Shown in pieces: positions 16,468 through 26,016 of a stretch of 64,000 nucleotides of DNA. The stretch comes from Bacteroides bouchesdurhonensis. Its GTDB lineage: Bacteria; Bacteroidota; Bacteroidia; Bacteroidales; Bacteroidaceae. Every line of letters begins with the position of its first letter. Position 1 is the first letter of the stretch. Below the pieces are notes generated by a model. That model had not been told where the DNA came from. It saw nothing but the letters and a program-made list of their open reading frames with translations, and searched no databases. Position numbers and translations under genes: made by a program. The stretch spans positions 1,385,626-1,449,625 of the forward strand of contig NZ_LT707006.1 of the NCBI RefSeq assembly GCF_900155865.1, read 5' to 3'.

Positions 16468-19400
16468 TCATTTAACCGATGGAGTGTGAGGATTATCTTT
16501 CCGGTGCATCATCAAGTAAACAATCGGAACGATGAAACCGTTCAAGAAAGTCGAAGTTAATAATCCACCCAAAATTACTTTAGCCATCGGACTTTGAATC
16601 TCATTACCCGGAAGATCGCCTCCCAAGGCCAGTGGAATCAAAGCTAAAGCTGAAGATAATGCTGTCATCAAAATAGGATTCAAACGATCGAGTGAGCCTC
16701 GAATCACACTTTCGTATACTCCTAGACCTTCTTCTTTTTGTAGATGGTTGTAATGACTGATGAGCAACATTCCATTACGTGTAGCAATACCGAATAGCGA
16801 AATGAACCCGATAATGGCAGGAATACTAACTTCACCTGTAGTGATAATCAGTGCAAATACACCACCGATCAATGCAAGGGGCAAGTTTAGTAAGATGACT
16901 CCGGATTCTTTGACACTGCGGAACTCATGATAAAGTAACAGGAAAATTACGACAATACTAATGAAAGAAGTCAATGCCAGCGTCCGGCTTGCAGCTTGTT
17001 CACTTTCAAACTGGCCACCATATTCGATGTGGTATCCTTCAGGTAGTTGAATGGAAGTATCAATCTGTTTCTGGATATCATTAACTACGCTGCGAAGATC
17101 ACGATCGGCAACATTGGCAGAAATCACTATTTTACGTTTCACATTTTCACGGTTGATAGTATTCGGACCCATAGCAGATACGACATCAGCTACATAGTTT
17201 AAAGGCACTTTTTTCCCATCACTTGTATCTACCATCAGATTACGTATTTTTTCCATCTCGTCACGAGCATTATCTTTCACTTTTACGATAAGGTCGAAAC
17301 TCTTTCCCTGTTCGTATACTTGAGAGATCACTTTTCCGGCAAGTGCTACATTTACGTATTCTGAAAATTCTGGTAATGTGATACCGTATTTGGCTAATAC
17401 CTCCCGTTTGGGCTGAATCTTCAACTGTGGACGTTCTATTTGTTGTTCTACATTGAGGTCGGCAATACCGGGAATATCGCTGATTGCATTTTTTATCTGA
17501 TTGCCGAGTGAGAACATTTTATTCAGATCGTCGCCAAATAACTTAATGGCAATATTTGCCTTAGTTCCTGATAACATTGCATCAATACGGTGACTAATCG
17601 GTTGTCCGATTTCGATATTCGCACCATTCAAAGTATTTAATTTCTCACGTACTTCGGCTACCATTTCACTTCGAGAGCGATCTTTCAATTCAAATGGTGC
17701 TTCGATTTCTGATACGTTCACGCCAAGTGCATGTTCGTCCAATTCAGCACGTCCCGTTTTACGGGCAACCGTTTGAATTTCCGGTATGCTTAACAATAAT
17801 TCTTCAGCACGATGCCCCATTTTATCACTTTCCTCCAGTGAAATACCAGGTAAAGAACTGATATTGATTGTAAATGAACCTTCGTTGAAAGAAGGGAGGA
17901 AACTGCGTCCCAGTGTGAAGAACATTCCTAGGGCGACCAGGAAGAGAGCAATTGTACTTCCTAATGTGATCCGCTTGTGCTTTAGCACCCATGTTAATGC
18001 TTTTTCATAAACACCTTTCATCCAGCGGGCTACAAAAGATTCTTTCAGTTCCTTATTTGTCTTTTTGCTGCCTAAGAGATACGAACAAAGTACCGGAGTC
18101 AGTGTCAAGGCAACCACAGTAGAAGCAAATAATGCCACAATGAAAGCGATTCCCAGTGGAACCAACATGCGGCCTTCCATTCCACTAAGGAAGAATAACG
18201 GAACGAAACTTACTACAATAATAAGAGTTGAGTTCAGAATAGGCATACGTACTTCTTTGGAAGCATTAAATACCACTTCAAGAGTACTAAGCCGTTCCGC
18301 TTCTGGTTTCTGCCGGTTTTCTCGCAGGCGTTTGTAAACGTTTTCCACATCGACGATAGCATCGTCTACCAGTGAACCGATTGCAATAGCCATACCTCCC
18401 AAACTCATAGTATTGATCGTCATTCCCATATAGTGTAATGTCAGGATAGAAACGAGTAGAGAGAGTGGTAGTGTTACCAATGAAATAATAGTTGTACGTA
18501 CATTTGCCAGGAATAGGAACAATACAATGACAACAAAAATACCTCCTTCAAAAAGTGATTTCTTCACGTTTCCGATTGAGCTTTCGATGAACCGGCTTTG
18601 ACGGAAAATATCTGTCGATACTTTCACATCAGGAGGTAGGTTCTTTTGTAAATCCTTCAGCGAAGTTTCCAATTTGTCTGTTAACTCCAATGTACTGGTG
18701 GCAGGCTGTTTAGTTACAGTCATTAGTACAGCTGGTTTGCCACGTTCCGAAGCTGTTCCTAATTTCGGAGCTTTCGGACCAATAACTACATCAGCAATAC
18801 TCTCTAAAGTAACAGGGAAGCCGTTTACAGTTTTTACTACTGCTTTTCCCAACTGTTCTGTTTGGGTTGTTGAAAGTACTCCACGTACGATATATTCATT
18901 ACCGAATTCATAAAGTACTCCACCATTGGCGTTCAAGTTCATATCCTGGGTTACGGTCATTATTTCACCCATGGAGATTCCATAGTGCCGCATCCGTTCA
19001 GGATCAAGTTGTATTTGATACTCTTTGATGTCTCCACCCAATACGGCTACCTGTGCCACACCTCCTGTAGACAAAAGTCTTGGACGAATCGTCCAATCGG
19101 CAATTGTACGTAGATCGAGCATGGAAGTTGAATCGGCAGTCAGACCGACAATCAGCATTTCTCCTAAGATAGAAGATTGCGGACCAAGAGTTGGTTTACC
19201 AACATTGACCGGAAGAGATTCGCTGACTATTGCCAATTTTTCACTTACAATCTGACGTGCCAGATAGATGTCTGTTCCCCAGTCAAATTCTACCCAGACT
19301 ACAGAGAAACCATTAGTAGAAGATGAGCGCACGCGGCGTACACCGGTAGCTCCATTTACAGCTGTTTCAACAGGGAAAGTAACGAGTTGTTCCACTTCCT

Positions 19401-19575
19401 CGGCTGCCATACCATTGGCTTCGGTCATGATGACCACCGTTGGTGCATTAAGGTCGGGGAATACGTCTACTTCCGTATTCATGGCGGTATATGTTCCTGC
19501 AATGAGCAGAAGGATAGCCGCACAGAGCACAACCAGACGATTATGCAGGGAGTAATGTATTATTTTATTTAGCAT
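16468..19575 (-). CDS. Heavy-metal efflux RND transporter (CusA/CzcA family)
   Basis: A 1,035-residue proton-driven pump, expected to have twelve membrane helices and two large periplasmic loops. Family motifs include MNTEVDVFPDLNAPTVVIMT near the N-terminus and GGMAIAIGSLVDDAIVDVEN in the fourth helix; this Asp-rich sequence marks the heavy-metal subfamily rather than drug pumps. ALGGDLPGNEIQSPMA lies near the C-terminus. Substrate is likely a monovalent or divalent metal (Cu, Ag, Zn, Co or Ni). Choosing between them needs residue-level comparison. Adaptor and TolC genes flank it on the same strand. Confidence 0.93.
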   Translation of the reverse strand: MLNKIIHYSLHNRLVVLCAAILLLIAGTYTAMNTEVDVFPDLNAPTVVIMTEANGMAAEEVEQLVTFPVETAVNGATGVRRVRSSSTNGFSVVWVEFDWGTDIYLARQIVSEKLAIVSESLPVNVGKPTLGPQSSILGEMLIVGLTADSTSMLDLRTIADWTIRPRLLSTGGVAQVAVLGGDIKEYQIQLDPERMRHYGISMGEIMTVTQDMNLNANGGVLYEFGNEYIVRGVLSTTQTEQLGKAVVKTVNGFPVTLESIADVVIGPKAPKLGTASERGKPAVLMTVTKQPATSTLELTDKLETSLKDLQKNLPPDVKVSTDIFRQSRFIESSIGNVKKSLFEGGIFVVIVLFLFLANVRTTIISLVTLPLSLLVSILTLHYMGMTINTMSLGGMAIAIGSLVDDAIVDVENVYKRLRENRQKPEAERLSTLEVVFNASKEVRMPILNSTLIIVVSFVPLFFLSGMEGRMLVPLGIAFIVALFASTVVALTLTPVLCSYLLGSKKTNKELKESFVARWMKGVYEKALTWVLKHKRITLGSTIALFLVALGMFFTLGRSFLPSFNEGSFTINISSLPGISLEESDKMGHRAEELLLSIPEIQTVARKTGRAELDEHALGVNVSEIEAPFELKDRSRSEMVAEVREKLNTLNGANIEIGQPISHRIDAMLSGTKANIAIKLFGDDLNKMFSLGNQIKNAISDIPGIADLNVEQQIERPQLKIQPKREVLAKYGITLPEFSEYVNVALAGKVISQVYEQGKSFDLIVKVKDNARDEMEKIRNLMVDTSDGKKVPLNYVADVVSAMGPNTINRENVKRKIVISANVADRDLRSVVNDIQKQIDTSIQLPEGYHIEYGGQFESEQAASRTLALTSFISIVVIFLLLYHEFRSVKESGVILLNLPLALIGGVFALIITTGEVSIPAIIGFISLFGIATRNGMLLISHYNHLQKEEGLGVYESVIRGSLDRLNPILMTALSSALALIPLALGGDLPGNEIQSPMAKVILGGLLTSTFLNGFIVPIVYLMMHRKDNPHTPSVK

Positions 19576-19678
19576 ATTATATAAGCTTCACCTTACTATA
19601 GAAGGGAAAGGATGATTTTATTAATGAATGATTATGATTTAATTTCTCATTGATTGGTAGAATCAAATACAATTACTC

Positions 19679-20926
19679 TTAATGCTCGTGGCTATGAGCT
19701 GGTATTGCATTGCTTGCACTTGCCAGGCGTACTTGATAAGCTCCTTCAGTGACTACACGGTCACCTGCTTTCACTCCGGTCAGGATTTGTACACTTTTGC
19801 CATTATCGGCTCCTAGGGTGACTTCCTGTTTCTTATAGCCTTCTTCGTCCAACTGCAGATAAACAAAGAATATTCCTTGTTCTTCGGTGAGTGCCGTACG
19901 AGGGACAGAAATAACATTTTCCATTGGAGAGGAAAGCAAGAACACTTCAATAAATGCTCCGGGAATGATATCCCCTTTGTTGTCAAATTCGAAAGTAACA
20001 GGCACATAATATGAATTGTCTCCTGAAGCTTTGCCAAAGGAAAGGAGTTTTCCGTCCAACTCTTGTAACTCATATACTTGGTTATTGTAAGGAGTCTGGA
20101 AATTGGCAGAAGTGATAGTACGTAAATATGGATAATATTTCTCTGAGACTTCTGCACGAAGGAAGAGGCGACGGTTTTGCGTTACACTTACCAAAGGCTG
20201 TCCAATCGTTACATAATCCCCTTCTTTCACTAAAACACTCTTCACATATCCGGAAATAGGTGAAGGTATATTCTGGCCACCAGCTGAATGGTTTTTAGCT
20301 AATGCTTCATAACTGATACGGGCATTTTCATAGTTCTGCTCTGCTTGTGCAAATTCTTTGTCTGATACAATCTTGTTTTTGATCAGTTCTTTCATACGCT
20401 TGTATTCCTTTTTGGATACTTCGTATGCGATACGTGCCCGTTGAACCGGATCACCATCTGCTATATTGCTGGAAGAGATGGTAATCAATGGTTTTCCCTG
20501 ACCAACAGCCATGCCTTCCGTTACTTTTCCACGGAATGAAACCACGCCGGCAACAGTAGCTACAGCAACAGATTCGTCTCCTTGGGCAGCTAATACTTGT
20601 CCGCTGGTTTTGATAACTTGTTGGAAGGGAGCCGGTTGGATAATAGTTGATTTGACCCCGGCAGCGTCTGCTTTTGCTTTTGGAAGAATGATTTCGTCAC
20701 CATGTCCTTCGGCAGCTTTACCGTGTTCGTGCTCGTCAGTGGCTTTGTTGTGATTATGGTCTTCACTACATTCACCTTCATGATCATGTGCTTCCGCTTC
20801 GTGATCATGTCCTTCTGTTTCATGGTTATGTGTAGTAGTTTCGTGGTCATGTCCTTCATGACCTTTACTGTTGCATGAACCCAAGGCGAACAACCCTAGG
20901 ATTCCTATAAAAATAAGTTTCTTCAT
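19679..20926 (-). CDS. RND efflux periplasmic adaptor with His-rich N-terminus
   Basis: A 415-residue membrane-fusion lipoprotein that links the metal pump to the outer-membrane channel. The signal peptide ends in the lipobox LGSC (about 12-15). A striking His/Asp/Glu-rich tail follows (about 17-70: many GHDHE and HNHE clusters), probably a metal sink. The hairpin, lipoyl and beta-barrel domains then follow (for example VATVAGVVSFRGKVTEGMAV and GYVKSVLVKEGDYV). A frame starting 22 codons earlier at 20992 is possible, but only Met 20926 exposes the lipoprotein signal, and a -7 box overlaps the extension. First gene of the operon. Confidence 0.9.
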   Translation of the reverse strand: MKKLIFIGILGLFALGSCNSKGHEGHDHETTTHNHETEGHDHEAEAHDHEGECSEDHNHNKATDEHEHGKAAEGHGDEIILPKAKADAAGVKSTIIQPAPFQQVIKTSGQVLAAQGDESVAVATVAGVVSFRGKVTEGMAVGQGKPLITISSSNIADGDPVQRARIAYEVSKKEYKRMKELIKNKIVSDKEFAQAEQNYENARISYEALAKNHSAGGQNIPSPISGYVKSVLVKEGDYVTIGQPLVSVTQNRRLFLRAEVSEKYYPYLRTITSANFQTPYNNQVYELQELDGKLLSFGKASGDNSYYVPVTFEFDNKGDIIPGAFIEVFLLSSPMENVISVPRTALTEEQGIFFVYLQLDEEGYKKQEVTLGADNGKSVQILTGVKAGDRVVTEGAYQVRLASASNAIPAHSHEH

Positions 20927-20966
20927 AAATGTTATTTTCCTACTAAAATTCTGTTTTAAATCTTCG

Positions 20967-20974
20967 CAAAGATA
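20967..20974 (-). promoter_or_regulatory. Candidate -7 box for the metal-efflux operon
   Basis: The minus strand reads TATCTTTG (TAnnTTTG), 41 bases upstream of the adaptor start. Confidence 0.5.
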
Positions 20975-21012
20975 ATTCGATGGGGTATGCAACTTGATTG
21001 CATACTTTTAGA

Positions 21013-21426
21013 TTATGCAAAAACAGAGTAGGGAGGGGCACGAAGAGAGAAGGTACGAGGTATATTCGTACCGTGCAGAGATTCCCGAAAGTCATAATTA
21101 TTTCTGGCTCGTTTTTCCAACGGCCGAAGTAAGTGTTCGATAATATCATCCGTGAATAAGGTAACGATCAGAATATAATCCGGTCCACTATGAGATTGCA
21201 AAGATGGAGTGGGGGACTGGAAATGTGTCATGCATTCGCTATGGCAACAAGAATCGTTTCCCGGGTGATGATGGTGATGCATGGGGCATTGTTGCTCGGT
21301 TGGCAAGTCTTGCTTCATGCAAATCATCCCGTCGGGATGATGATGATGGGGAAAAACGGCTGCTATCAACATGACAATGTTGATAAAAAGCAGCAGCGTT
21401 ACTATGAACTTCTTCTTCCCTTTCAT
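21013..21426 (-). CDS. Small His/Cys-rich exported protein next to metal efflux genes
   Basis: A 137-residue protein with one hydrophobic N-terminal helix (about 7-25; signal peptide or anchor) followed by HHHHPDG, then CPMHHHHHPGNDSCCHSEC. The combination of His runs and Cys pairs outside the membrane suggests metal binding. The rest is ordinary, with an Arg-rich C-terminus. It lies 86 bases upstream of the adaptor gene on the same strand, with its own -7 box. I recall similar proteins as an unnamed Bacteroides family (possibly DUF6769, not checked). Function is inferred from context only. Confidence 0.75.
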   Translation of the reverse strand: MKGKKKFIVTLLLFINIVMLIAAVFPHHHHPDGMICMKQDLPTEQQCPMHHHHHPGNDSCCHSECMTHFQSPTPSLQSHSGPDYILIVTLFTDDIIEHLLRPLEKRARNNYDFRESLHGTNIPRTFSLRAPPYSVFA

Positions 21427-21475
21427 CCTTTTATTGAAGACTTTATCGGTTTTTATCTATCTGAATTGGATTTCG

Positions 21476-21483
21476 CAAATATA
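21476..21483 (-). promoter_or_regulatory. Candidate -7 box for the His-rich protein gene
   Basis: The minus strand reads TATATTTG (TAnnTTTG), 50 bases upstream of the start. Confidence 0.45.
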
Positions 21484-21533
21484 CAAATATATTTCTTTTT
21501 TGGAACAGGTAGACGTTAACTTTTTATTATTTA

Positions 21534-23171
21534 TTATTTCTTTTCCAATTCTTGCAATGAAGCCATTTTCTTCTTTTCAAGGAATTCGTAGATACCACAC
21601 AAGTGCTCTGTCACCTTCTTATTTCCGAATTCATAAACCTTTGTTACCAATCCGTCCAAGAAGTCACGATCGTGCGAAACGACAATCAGAGTACCGTCAA
21701 AATCGGCTAATGCTTGCTTTAGAATATCTTTCGTCTTCATGTCCAAATGATTCGTCGGTTCATCCAGAATCAACAGATTGACAGGTTCCAGCAACAACTT
21801 GATCATGGCAAGACGAGTACGTTCTCCTCCCGAAAGTACCTTTACTTTCTTCATCGATTCTTCCGGTCCGCCGAACATGAAAGCTCCCAATAGATCACGT
21901 ATCTTATTCCGGATATCACCTTTTGCCACATCGTCAATCGTTTGGAATACAGTGAGGTTTTCATCCATTAGTGAAGCTTGATTTTGAGCAAAATATCCAA
22001 TTTGGACATTGTGCCCAAGTGTTAGGGTACCATCATGATCAATTTCTTTCATGATACATTTCACAAGTGTGGATTTACCTTCACCATTTTTTCCGACAAA
22101 AGCCACTTTATCACCGCGCTCAATAGTCAGAGATGCATTCTTGAATACCACATGGTCACCGTATGTTTTCCCAACTCCTTCCATAATAACCGGATAATTC
22201 CCGGAACGGGGAGAAGGAGGGAATTTCAGACGCAAAGCGGATGTATCTTCTTCGTCTACTTCCAGCAATTCCAATTTCTCTAGCATTTTGACACGGCTTT
22301 GTACTTGCAGAGTTTTGGAATATGTTCCTTTGAAGCGTTCGATGAACTCTTTTGTTTCAGCAATAAACTTCTGCTGTTCATCGTAAGCTTTCTGTTGCTG
22401 TTCACGACGTTCTTTGCGTAGTTGCAGATATTGAGAGTAGTTTACTTTATAGTCATAGATACGTCCCATGGTTACCTCAATGGTACGAGTCGTGATGTTG
22501 TCTACAAATTTACGGTCATGGCTGATAACGATTACGGCTTTTCCGTTGTTAATTAGAAAATCTTCCAGCCATTGGATAGATTCGATATCGAGATGATTGG
22601 TCGGCTCGTCAAGTAACAGTACGTCCGGTTTTTGTAGTAATAGCTTGGCAAGTTCGATACGCATACGCCACCCACCACTAAAATCACTCGTCTGACGATT
22701 GAAATCTTCGCGGGCAAACCCAAGGCCAAGCAATGCTTTTTCTACATTTTCTTCGTAATTAGTCGCATCAATAGAATAAAACTTTTCGCTCAAAACAGAC
22801 ACTTCTTCGATAAGAGCCATGTAACTGTCACTTTCGTAATCAGTACGTGTTTCGAGTTCTTTATTCAGTTTCTCTATTTGATTTTCCATTTCGTGCAAAT
22901 GCGCAAAAGCCTGTGCCGTTTCTTCGAATACAGTCCGTCCGTCTTCTGTCATTAAATGCTGTGGAAGATAAGCTATTACACTATCTTTGGGAGTTGAAAC
23001 TTTTCCGCGTGTCGGTGGTCTTACTCCTGCCAAAATTTTGAGCAAAGTGCTTTTTCCCGCTCCGTTTTTTCCCATCAGGGCGATTCGGTCTTTTTCGTTA
23101 ATGACAAAGGAAATATCGCTAAATAAGGTGGTGCCGCCAAATTCTACGGCTAGTCCGTCTATAGAAATCAT
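21534..23171 (-). CDS. ABC-F family ATPase (ribosome-associated type)
   Basis: A 545-residue soluble protein with two ABC ATPase domains and no membrane helices. Walker A motifs are GKNGAGKST (about residue 36) and GKNGEGKST (about 360). Signatures are FSGGWRMRIELA and LSGGERTRLAM, each followed by LLDEPTNHLD. The linker between the domains is charged and coiled-coil-like (RKERREQQQKAYDEQQKF). ABC-F proteins such as Uup and EttA act on ribosomes; which subtype this is remains open. The frame extends 27 codons to 23252, but MISIDGLAVEFGG is the family N-terminus, and a -7 box overlaps the extension. Confidence 0.92.
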   Translation of the reverse strand: MISIDGLAVEFGGTTLFSDISFVINEKDRIALMGKNGAGKSTLLKILAGVRPPTRGKVSTPKDSVIAYLPQHLMTEDGRTVFEETAQAFAHLHEMENQIEKLNKELETRTDYESDSYMALIEEVSVLSEKFYSIDATNYEENVEKALLGLGFAREDFNRQTSDFSGGWRMRIELAKLLLQKPDVLLLDEPTNHLDIESIQWLEDFLINNGKAVIVISHDRKFVDNITTRTIEVTMGRIYDYKVNYSQYLQLRKERREQQQKAYDEQQKFIAETKEFIERFKGTYSKTLQVQSRVKMLEKLELLEVDEEDTSALRLKFPPSPRSGNYPVIMEGVGKTYGDHVVFKNASLTIERGDKVAFVGKNGEGKSTLVKCIMKEIDHDGTLTLGHNVQIGYFAQNQASLMDENLTVFQTIDDVAKGDIRNKIRDLLGAFMFGGPEESMKKVKVLSGGERTRLAMIKLLLEPVNLLILDEPTNHLDMKTKDILKQALADFDGTLIVVSHDRDFLDGLVTKVYEFGNKKVTEHLCGIYEFLEKKKMASLQELEKK

Positions 23172-23193
23172 ACAATTCTTAAATTTTGAGGCG

Positions 23194-23201
23194 CAAAGAT
23201 A
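23194..23201 (-). promoter_or_regulatory. Candidate -7 box for the ABC-F gene
   Basis: The minus strand reads TATCTTTG (TAnnTTTG), 23 bases upstream of the chosen start and inside the rejected longer frame. Confidence 0.5.
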
Positions 23202-23287
23202 GCGAAATATATCAATCTTTTTTATAACTTGCGGGCTGAAATGAATTATCAAAGTGAAATATAAAATTAAAACAATATATAAACACT

Positions 23288-23686
23288 ATGGAAAGTGAAC
23301 AAATAAAAGAGTTCAGACCCCTCATTTTAGTGGCAGAGGACGATGATAGCAACTTTAAGTTAATTAAAGCAATTATAGGTAAGAAATGTGATATACAGTG
23401 GGCTAAGAATGGAGAAGAAATAGTAGGACTTTTCAAACAATATCGTCATGAGGCAAAAGCTATTTTGATGGATATCAAGATGCCGGTGATGAATGGACTG
23501 GAGGCTACCAAGATTATTCGTGAAGAAGATAAAGAAATCCCTATCATTATGCAGACTGCGTATGCTTTCAGTTCGGACAGAGAGAATGCAATGAATGCAG
23601 GGGCTAGTGAAGTTCTGGTCAAACCTATTACATTAGGTGTTCTTCGTAATGCGTTGAGTGGATATTTCCCGGCATTACAATGGTAA
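23288..23686 (+). CDS. Stand-alone response regulator receiver protein
   Basis: A 132-residue CheY-like receiver with no output domain. The acidic pocket is EDDD (about 18-21), the phospho-acceptor Asp sits in ILMDIKMPVMNG (about residue 61), Thr lies in MQTAYAF and the conserved Lys in VLVKPI (about residue 115). Without a DNA-binding domain it probably passes phosphate within a multi-step relay or acts through protein contacts. No kinase gene is nearby. It has an 11-12-residue N-terminal lead before the domain and a terminator 58 bases downstream. Confidence 0.9.
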   Translation: MESEQIKEFRPLILVAEDDDSNFKLIKAIIGKKCDIQWAKNGEEIVGLFKQYRHEAKAILMDIKMPVMNGLEATKIIREEDKEIPIIMQTAYAFSSDRENAMNAGASEVLVKPITLGVLRNALSGYFPALQW

Positions 23687-23701
23687 GATATAATTAGTTT
23701 T

Positions 23702-23721
23702 TTTCCTGTATATACAGGAAA
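23702..23721. repeat. Perfect 20-bp palindrome
   Basis: TTTCCTGTATATACAGGAAA is fully self-complementary. It lies 16 bases after the receiver gene stop. It could be a second hairpin of the 3' end or a dimer-binding site. Confidence 0.6.
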
Positions 23722-23743
23722 GAAATACTATGAAAATATAGAG

Positions 23744-23792
23744 AAGATACTACAACTATCAATTTATTATTGAGAGCCGTAGTATCTTTTTT
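23744..23792 (+). terminator. Intrinsic terminator after the receiver gene
   Basis: AAGATACTAC (23744-23753) pairs with GTAGTATCTT (23779-23788) across a 25-base loop and runs into a T tract. Confidence 0.7.
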
Positions 23793-23875
23793 CGTTTCTC
23801 ATCATATTTATATGAGATAACTGTCTTGCATTGCTGTTTATACCATATAATATAAATAGGAAAATAGTATAAAGT

Positions 23876-23918
23876 TACTCCCGGTTCTCGGTATGTACCG
23901 ATATTCGGGGGTAGTAAT
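23876..23918 (-). terminator. Candidate hairpin at the 3' end of the SusC/D operon
   Basis: On the minus strand TTACTACCCCCG pairs imperfectly with CGGGAGTAA around an inner perfect TCGGTA/TACCGA stem, followed by an A/T-rich stretch with TTTA and TTTT. It lies just after the stop of the last operon gene. Confidence 0.5.
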
Positions 23919-23924
23919 CTAGGT

Positions 23925-24488
23925 TTAGTTATTAATCTGTGGAGCACTCCAAGTCTCGTCTGCATCCCAACCAGTGCGTCGGAAACCTGTTACCGTGTAA
24001 GTTTTTCCATTCAATGTATATTTTACTTCGATACCATCAGATTTTCCATTCGTAGGTGTAGTTACACTTTTCAATGTCAGTATACCGGAATTTACAGTGA
24101 ACGTTCCGTTTACAGTTGCTCCGTCTGCCTCCATGTTACCAGCTGTACCGCTGAAAGTGAGATCTTTCACATTGCAATTAATTTTTCCTAATATGCCGGT
24201 ACTGAATAACTCATCACTTGGTAGCTTGATCCATAATTTGTCTTTATCGTTATCTGTCGTATTATACAGATACATATATGTACCGAATACATCAGTCTTT
24301 TGTCCATCCGAATCTGTAATAGTGTGCATTACAATCTCTTTTCCAGCTTCATCAATCACTTTTACATAATACTGTCCGCTCAGCGGATAAACAGGTGAGA
24401 ACTCCTGTTCATAGTCTCCATACGTGTCGCATGAGATTAATCCAACCATAGCGAATATCAAGAAAAATAAATATTTAATAGGTTTCAT
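23925..24488 (-). CDS. SusCD-associated lipoprotein (Lipid_bd-type)
   Basis: A 187-residue lipoprotein: signal peptide ending in GLISC (about residue 20), then a small beta-rich domain with GQYYVKVIDEAGKE, GTYMYLYNTTDNDKDKLWI and a C-terminal GFRRTGWDADET. This pattern matches the lipid-binding putative hydrolase family often placed after SusD-like genes in Bacteroides. It follows the SusD gene by 35 bases and is last in the operon. The biochemical activity is not known. Confidence 0.8.
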   Translation of the reverse strand: MKPIKYLFFLIFAMVGLISCDTYGDYEQEFSPVYPLSGQYYVKVIDEAGKEIVMHTITDSDGQKTDVFGTYMYLYNTTDNDKDKLWIKLPSDELFSTGILGKINCNVKDLTFSGTAGNMEADGATVNGTFTVNSGILTLKSVTTPTNGKSDGIEVKYTLNGKTYTVTGFRRTGWDADETWSAPQINN

Positions 24489-24523
24489 AGATATATCCTT
24501 TCTTTATGTTATAAATTCAACTT

Positions 24524-26002
24524 TTATTTCTTGTGCCACCAAAGCGGTTCCGTAATTCCCGGTATGACAGTTGGTGCACTTGTGTTGTAATCTAATGACT
24601 CTTTGGAGTAGATAAAACGACTTGGGAAGGCACCTTTTGCCAATGAACTGTTTGGGTTATAAGCCAGCTCACCTGTTACATAATTATCGTTAGTCGTTTC
24701 TACATTTCCTAAAGCCGGAATTCTAGTACGATTGATGTCAAACCAAGTGTCCCATGCCTGGCAACGAGTGCTGGCTACCCATTTCTGAGTAAGGATACAT
24801 TTCAACATTGTATTTTCACTTGTGTCGTCGAAAGCATATTTACCTCCGTCAGCAATGAAATCTGTTGCATCGTGACTCCATCTTTCAAATGATAAATTAA
24901 CAGCATTCTCGTAATGAGTTTTGGCATTGCCTTTATCACCAAGTCGTGCGTAGCATTCGGATAGCAGGTATTCTGTTTCAGCAGCCGACATATAGTAAAC
25001 AGGGTCGAGTGCACCGATGACAGCCCGGGAGGTTTCTCTAATGGAGTAAAGCTTAGAATCTCTACTTCCGTAAGGAATAGCTTTATACGCTGAGTAGTCA
25101 GATCCGGCTGTTGTCTCATAAAAGTCTTTGATACGTGGATCGTCATTCTCATTCAAATATTGGTAGAGAGTAGTGCAGGCACGTACATTGTTCGTTGTAT
25201 TTAACTGGCGACGGTCATTCTCATAGAACGGATTCGATTTGTTTACTACATCTTCAAAACAATGGACCGTTGCATCATCTTTCAAGAAATCACCCGCAGC
25301 AAGCATTGTTTGAATTTCAGTTTTGTTTGCTTCGAAGTCTCTCATGAGCAGTTTTAGTTTTAACGTTTTGGCAAACCGAATCCATTTCGTCATATCACCA
25401 TCATAAATATAATCTTCCACACTCATAGCGAGCAACCCTTTTGCAGATGCATCGTCAGCTTTATCGATAGCATCATTCAACATTTGGATGATCCCTGGAT
25501 AAACTACGGTTTTGCTATCGTCATATTTGCAGTTCTTACCTTTCAATGCTTCGGTGAAAGGAATATCTCCATAAGCGTCAGTTAGTACGTGATAGGTGAA
25601 GGCAGTCATTACTTTACCTACTACCCAGTAATTCCAAGCACCTTCGGCTTCTGACTTCTGGATTACAAGATCAAGGTCGGGCAGCACGTCGGCATAAGGG
25701 ATTCTCCATAAACGCAAGTCACTGGAAGAGGTCATCGCATAATTGACAAGTGTGATATACTGGCTTGATGATGGATTCTGAGTGTAGTGCTGTGCCCACA
25801 TAGAGCCGTAGAGTTGATATAGATATCCCATGACTCCCGCCGAACCTGTGAATGCAGATGGCAGTAGGGCTGATACAGTTACTTGTGATTCTCCCGGATA
25901 GTTCGGGTTCTCATTGATGTTCAGATAATTTTCGCATGAAACAAATGTTCCGAACAATAGAGTGCTAAGTACACCTATATATATTTTTTTTAATCTTTTC
26001 AT
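24524..26002 (-). CDS. SusD/RagB-like nutrient-binding lipoprotein
   Basis: A 492-residue surface lipoprotein that pairs with the SusC-type receiver as a lid. The lipobox FVSC lies near residue 23. The body has the all-helical SusD-like pattern: NPNYPGESQVTVSALLP, ITLVNYAMTSSSDLRLW, a TPR-like middle, YLLSECYARLGD (about 350) and RIPALGN near the C-terminus. It fits the SusD-like_2 subgroup, which often handles peptides or glycopeptides rather than a defined glycan. It is 14 bases downstream of the SusC gene. Confidence 0.9.
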   Translation of the reverse strand: MKRLKKIYIGVLSTLLFGTFVSCENYLNINENPNYPGESQVTVSALLPSAFTGSAGVMGYLYQLYGSMWAQHYTQNPSSSQYITLVNYAMTSSSDLRLWRIPYADVLPDLDLVIQKSEAEGAWNYWVVGKVMTAFTYHVLTDAYGDIPFTEALKGKNCKYDDSKTVVYPGIIQMLNDAIDKADDASAKGLLAMSVEDYIYDGDMTKWIRFAKTLKLKLLMRDFEANKTEIQTMLAAGDFLKDDATVHCFEDVVNKSNPFYENDRRQLNTTNNVRACTTLYQYLNENDDPRIKDFYETTAGSDYSAYKAIPYGSRDSKLYSIRETSRAVIGALDPVYYMSAAETEYLLSECYARLGDKGNAKTHYENAVNLSFERWSHDATDFIADGGKYAFDDTSENTMLKCILTQKWVASTRCQAWDTWFDINRTRIPALGNVETTNDNYVTGELAYNPNSSLAKGAFPSRFIYSKESLDYNTSAPTVIPGITEPLWWHKK

Positions 26003-26016
26003 ATTCAGTCATTTTT

